Shown: piece after piece, positions 5,409 through 7,728 of the stretch
Position numbering within the stretch: the first letter of the stretch is position 1
Layout of the letters: each line of letters begins with the position of its first letter
Origin: Actinomycetes bacterium
Lineage (GTDB): Bacteria > Actinomycetota > CADDZG01 > JAHWKV01
Assembly (NCBI GenBank): GCA_029263035.1
Contig: JAJCYF010000039.1
Span: 1 to 7,728, forward strand
Reading direction: 5' to 3'
Length of the DNA: 7,728 nt
Position numbers and translations under genes: made by a program
Notes under the pieces: model-generated
Seen by the model: only the letters and a program-made list of their open reading frames with translations
Databases searched by the model: none
Told to the model about the DNA's origin: nothing

Positions 5409-5534
5409 ATGAAGATCAAATGGCGTAGGTGCCTGGGCGTTTTGATGAACCTGGTCATGGCGATGGCCCTGCTGGGTCTGATCGCCGTCTCCGGCCTGTT
5501 GGGCTTGCTGGTGTACTTTTCGATGCAGGTCTAA
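5409..5534 (+). CDS. 41-residue single-TM small protein
   Basis: ATG 5409 to TAA 5534. The N-terminus is basic (MKIKWRRC), followed by one long hydrophobic helix, about residues 9-37 (LGVLMNLVMAMALLGLIAVS and LLGLLVYF), then SMQV. This positive-inside pattern fits a small inner-membrane protein. AGGGGG lies about 9 bases upstream of the ATG. It starts 88 bases after the second STAS gene on the same strand and could share its transcript. I know no family for it. The frame is short, but the clean charge-then-helix layout and the ribosome site argue that it is real. It converges on the NTF2-like gene with a 7-base gap. Confidence 0.55.
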   Translation: MKIKWRRCLGVLMNLVMAMALLGLIAVSGLLGLLVYFSMQV

Positions 5535-5553
5535 GCGGACCTCACACCGGTGT
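5526..5553. other. Two small dyads at the convergent gene ends
   Basis: Around the 7-base gap between the convergent genes, AGGTC-TAAGCG-GACCT forms a 5-base stem. The perfect 10-base palindrome ACACCGGTGT (5544-5553) overlaps the last codons of the NTF2-like gene. Either could help terminate or insulate transcription, but no T-tract follows, so this is weak. Confidence 0.3.
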
Positions 5554-5907
5554 CTGCTGGTGGAAAGCCAGCTTCCAGCCGGACGCCCGGCGGACGTAGG
5601 TGCTGCTGATGAGCGCCCGGTAGTCCGGGGAACCGGTCCGGCCCGCCTTCACCCGGTAGATGACCACGCCCGTGTCGTCGGTGGGCCTGAGAACCTGCGG
5701 GTCTTCCATCCGGTAGGTCGACCAGGGAGCCCCGGACATCGAATCGAGGATTTGCCCCCGGTCGGTCAGGACCAATCCTCCCGGAAGCAGCATGGCGACA
5801 TCGCTATCCAGTACTCGTTCGTAGAACCCGGCGGCCTGAGAGCCGCCGCCGGATAGAGCCTTCCAGCCTTCATCCTCCAACCCGATCAGCTCCTCCGTGT
5901 GCCCCAT
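5542..5907 (-). CDS. NTF2-like / DUF4440 family protein
   Basis: The product is 121 residues from ATG 5907, with AGGAGG five bases upstream. It has the SnoaL/DUF4440 pattern: an N-terminal helix EELIGLEDEGWKAL, LDSDVAMLLPGG, a middle GAPWSTYRMEDPQVLRPTDD, then paired strands VVIYRVKAG, YRALISSTYVRRASG and the family-typical end WKLAFHQQTP. This is a cone-shaped alpha+beta fold used by many small enzymes and binding proteins; the substrate cannot be predicted. There is no signal peptide, so it is probably cytoplasmic. The ribosome site overlaps the end of the M23 gene (10-base gap), so the two are almost certainly co-transcribed. It is the last gene of that run. Confidence 0.88.
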   Translation of the reverse strand: MGHTEELIGLEDEGWKALSGGGSQAAGFYERVLDSDVAMLLPGGLVLTDRGQILDSMSGAPWSTYRMEDPQVLRPTDDTGVVIYRVKAGRTGSPDYRALISSTYVRRASGWKLAFHQQTPV

Positions 5908-5917
5908 AATGCCCTCC

Positions 5918-6805
5918 TCAAGGTATAAGTGAGTTGCGGGTGGGGAACCTGCCGTCCAGCGTGATGGGTACGCCCCGTCCCCGTAGGATGTCCTCACCCG
6001 GTGCCACCGCATGGATATGAAGGTGCGGCTGGCTGGTGTTGCCTGAGTTGCCGGCCTTTCCGACGACCGCGCCCTCGTCCACCGATGCGCCCTCAGCCAC
6101 AGTGACGCTGTCCTCCTGCATATGAGCCAGCACGACTCGGATGTCCTCGTGCTCACAGTCGATGACCACGTGGTTGCCGGCCAGGTTCTCCCGATCGGTC
6201 TCCGGCGGAATCAGGTCTTCCAGGTTGCCCACTGCCTGAAAAACCGTCCCGGAGCACGGGCTGTACAGGTTGTCGCCGTAGATCTCGTAGTCCTGCAGGT
6301 TGTCGGAGAACGCGTCGTCGTGTCCGAACGCCGACAGTTCTGCAATGTCGAGCGCGTAAGCCTGGGACCGGTTCGTGTGGTGGTTGTTCAGCAATGTCGC
6401 GCCGCCGCCGTGGGCCACATAGTACGGGCCGCCCCTCAGCGGGGAGGCCAGATCGATCGCGCCGGCGGGAGGGATCTTTGCCCACACCAGGTAGCCGGTG
6501 AGCAGAGCGCCCAGCACCGCCCACACCCACTGAAAGGCGATCTTTCCCTTCTGTTCGCCGGTGACCGGCCGCTGGTAACTGCGGCCGGCGGCTACCAGGA
6601 AGCCTACGGGCAGCAGCCACCGCAGGTAGAGGCTGGTGATGTCCCAGCGGGCGATGAAGAAGATGATCGAAAGGCTGAAGCCGGTTATCGCAACCATCAG
6701 GTGGCGCCCGGCGCGAGTGAAGTCCCTGGTGCGGTAGAGATCCCAGATCAGGTAGGCAGGAAGAAGGATCTGAACCAGGACCTGGGCTGCCACTGCGAAT
6801 CCCAC
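5918..6805 (-). CDS. Membrane-anchored M23 (LytM-type) peptidase-like protein
   Basis: The product is 295 residues from GTG 6805. An in-frame stop lies just upstream at 6812-6814, so the start cannot be much earlier; no good ribosome site is seen. Four hydrophobic helices occupy about residues 4-22, 33-52, 58-74 and 87-108. An extracytoplasmic domain from about 125 has the M23 C-terminal motifs: a conserved H228 in VVLAHMQ, VDEGAVVGKAGNSGNTSQPHLHIH with the HxH zinc/catalytic histidines (261, 263, 265). The first zinc motif HxxxD is altered: QAYALD has D153 but Ala at the His position. H142/H143 nearby (NNHHTNRSQ) may serve instead, as in what I recall of some M23 subfamilies. M23 enzymes cut peptidoglycan cross-bridges, or act as catalytically dead activators. 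It is co-directional with the upstream TPR gene (35-base gap) and the downstream NTF2-like gene. Confidence 0.85.
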   Translation of the reverse strand: MGFAVAAQVLVQILLPAYLIWDLYRTRDFTRAGRHLMVAITGFSLSIIFFIARWDITSLYLRWLLPVGFLVAAGRSYQRPVTGEQKGKIAFQWVWAVLGALLTGYLVWAKIPPAGAIDLASPLRGGPYYVAHGGGATLLNNHHTNRSQAYALDIAELSAFGHDDAFSDNLQDYEIYGDNLYSPCSGTVFQAVGNLEDLIPPETDRENLAGNHVVIDCEHEDIRVVLAHMQEDSVTVAEGASVDEGAVVGKAGNSGNTSQPHLHIHAVAPGEDILRGRGVPITLDGRFPTRNSLIP

Positions 6806-6840
6806 AAATGGCTATTTATCCCGGCAGGCCCGCCCGGAAA

Positions 6841-7728
6841 CTACTCGGCGGCCTCGAGGGCGTAAGCAACCGCCTGCCTCAGGGTCATAGCCCGGCCCTC
6901 CGTTTGCGCCTCCTCGAACCCGTCTTCGCCCAGCTTTGCCTTGACCGCCGCCACCGTCCTTTCGTACAGAGGCCTGGAGGGGGTCAGGTAGTTGTAGGTG
7001 GCAACCGCCGCCTCCTCCCTCAGGTGCAGCGATGCGCCGATCAAGCGGGCGGACCGCTCCGCCTCTCCCAGGTGACCGAGCACGATTGCCCAGCCCTCCA
7101 GGTAGTAGGCCAGGTTGGTCTGGTCCTGGACCTCTCCTGCCAGCGCCAGGCCCTCCGCCAACAGCGGACCGGCGGCGGCGAAATCTTCGCGGCTGAGCGC
7201 GACCTGAGCCAGGTTGTACAGAGCGAAGTAGGTGCTGACGTTGTCGCCAAGCTCCCGGGCAAGCTTCAGGGCCTCGCTCATCGACGCCTCGGCCCCGTCC
7301 AGGTCGCCCTTGATCAGAGCCACCGTGCCGATGTGGGTCCTGATGCCCGACACCATCAGCTTGTCGCCGGCCATCAGGAACATCGGCAGGGCCTCCTCGA
7401 AGCTGGCCTCGGCGGTCTGAAGGTCCGGCTCGTTGAGCGCCGCGAGGCCCAGGGTGTGCAGCCCGAAGGCCAGGCGGGGGTAGTCCTGCAGCTTCCGGGC
7501 CAGCGCGATGCATTCCTTCATGTACTCGATGGACCGCCTGTGCTCACCCTGCACCAGAGCCATCGCCCCGGCGACCCCGACGATGATCGTGCGGCTGGCG
7601 TCGTCCAGGCCGGTTGTGAGGAAGGCCTCCATGGCCTTGCGGCCCTCCTCCTGGTGCCCGTGCAGCCACCAGAACATCCACAGCCCCCACCCGAGCCGGG
7701 CGCCGACATCGCCGCGGCCGGCCCCCAG
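6841..7728 (-). CDS. TPR-rich C-terminus of a large AfsR/LuxR-type ATPase regulator (5' end outside window)
   Basis: The frame is open from the right edge to TAG at 6841, giving 295 visible residues. It consists of repeated helix pairs of TPR type, for example SIEYMKECIALARKLQDYPRLAF, AEASFEEALPMFLMAGD and AEASMSEALKLARELGD. It ends in the C-terminal segment common to predicted-ATPase/LuxR/AfsR-like regulators: ARLIGASLHLREEA, YERTVAAVKAKLGEDGFEEA, then a motif like EGRAMTLRQAVAYALE. These proteins typically have an N-terminal effector (HTH/BTAD or nucleotide cyclase) and an NB-ARC or AAA ATPase ahead of the TPRs. Those parts are not in view, so the output is unknown. No C-terminal LuxR HTH follows the TPRs. 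It is the first visible gene of the run with the M23 and NTF2 genes. Confidence 0.8.
   Translation of the reverse strand: MGAGRGDVGARLGWGLWMFWWLHGHQEEGRKAMEAFLTTGLDDASRTIIVGVAGAMALVQGEHRRSIEYMKECIALARKLQDYPRLAFGLHTLGLAALNEPDLQTAEASFEEALPMFLMAGDKLMVSGIRTHIGTVALIKGDLDGAEASMSEALKLARELGDNVSTYFALYNLAQVALSREDFAAAGPLLAEGLALAGEVQDQTNLAYYLEGWAIVLGHLGEAERSARLIGASLHLREEAAVATYNYLTPSRPLYERTVAAVKAKLGEDGFEEAQTEGRAMTLRQAVAYALEAAE

Noticed and set aside
6122..6865. Plus-strand 247-codon frame opposite the M23 gene
   Set aside because: No motif; the minus-strand frame has M23 histidine motifs and membrane helices.
1..7728. CRISPR array, tRNA, rRNA, transposase or phage genes
   Set aside because: No regularly spaced repeats, cloverleaf-like segments, IS ends or such proteins were seen by eye on either strand.

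Overview
This is a 7.7 kb piece of a GC-rich bacterial chromosome. Dense short genes, GTG/TTG starts, strong AGGAGG-type ribosome sites and the family mix (amphi-Trp, Crp/Fnr-like, GlsB/YeaQ, tandem PRC-barrel, STAS, AfsR/LuxR-type TPR ATPase tail) suggest an actinobacterium, probably environmental. I cannot name a genus. I see no mobile element, CRISPR array, rRNA or tRNA, and no gene-free gap longer than about 200 bases.

Layout. (a) 1-1781, minus: a fused membrane/spermidine-synthase-like protein, its C-terminus cut by the left edge. It is the largest gene in the window. (b) 1908-2252, plus: a STAS-domain protein, divergent from (a), converging on (c) 2264-2485, minus: an amphi-Trp domain protein. 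(d) 2677-3390, plus: a Crp/Fnr-superfamily regulator, divergent from (c), with a possible 17-codon leader ORF. (e) 4717 down to 3413, minus: a three-gene run of tandem PRC-barrel protein, GlsB/YeaQ-type membrane protein and a two-TM small protein, the last two overlapping by TTGA. (f) 4919-5320 and 5409-5534, plus: a second STAS protein and a 41-residue single-TM protein. (g) 7728 down to 5542, minus: a three-gene run of TPR-rich C-terminus of a large regulator (cut by the right edge), a polytopic M23 peptidase-like protein and an NTF2/DUF4440 protein.

How the genes may work together. Most are families tied to signalling, stress or the cell envelope rather than core metabolism. Two STAS proteins lie within 3 kb of each other and both lack the usual phosphoacceptor serine. 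A Crp-like regulator without the cAMP-binding Arg-Ser sits between them. PRC-barrel and GlsB-type proteins are typical of stress-induced operons. An envelope- or stress-adaptation island is a reasonable inference, but no experimental or homology search backs it here. The most distinctive points are the paired non-phosphorylatable STAS proteins, the M23 protein with a non-canonical first zinc motif in an operon with an NTF2 protein, the possible leaderless start of the fused synthase, and the possible leader ORF and CTG start ahead of two regulators.
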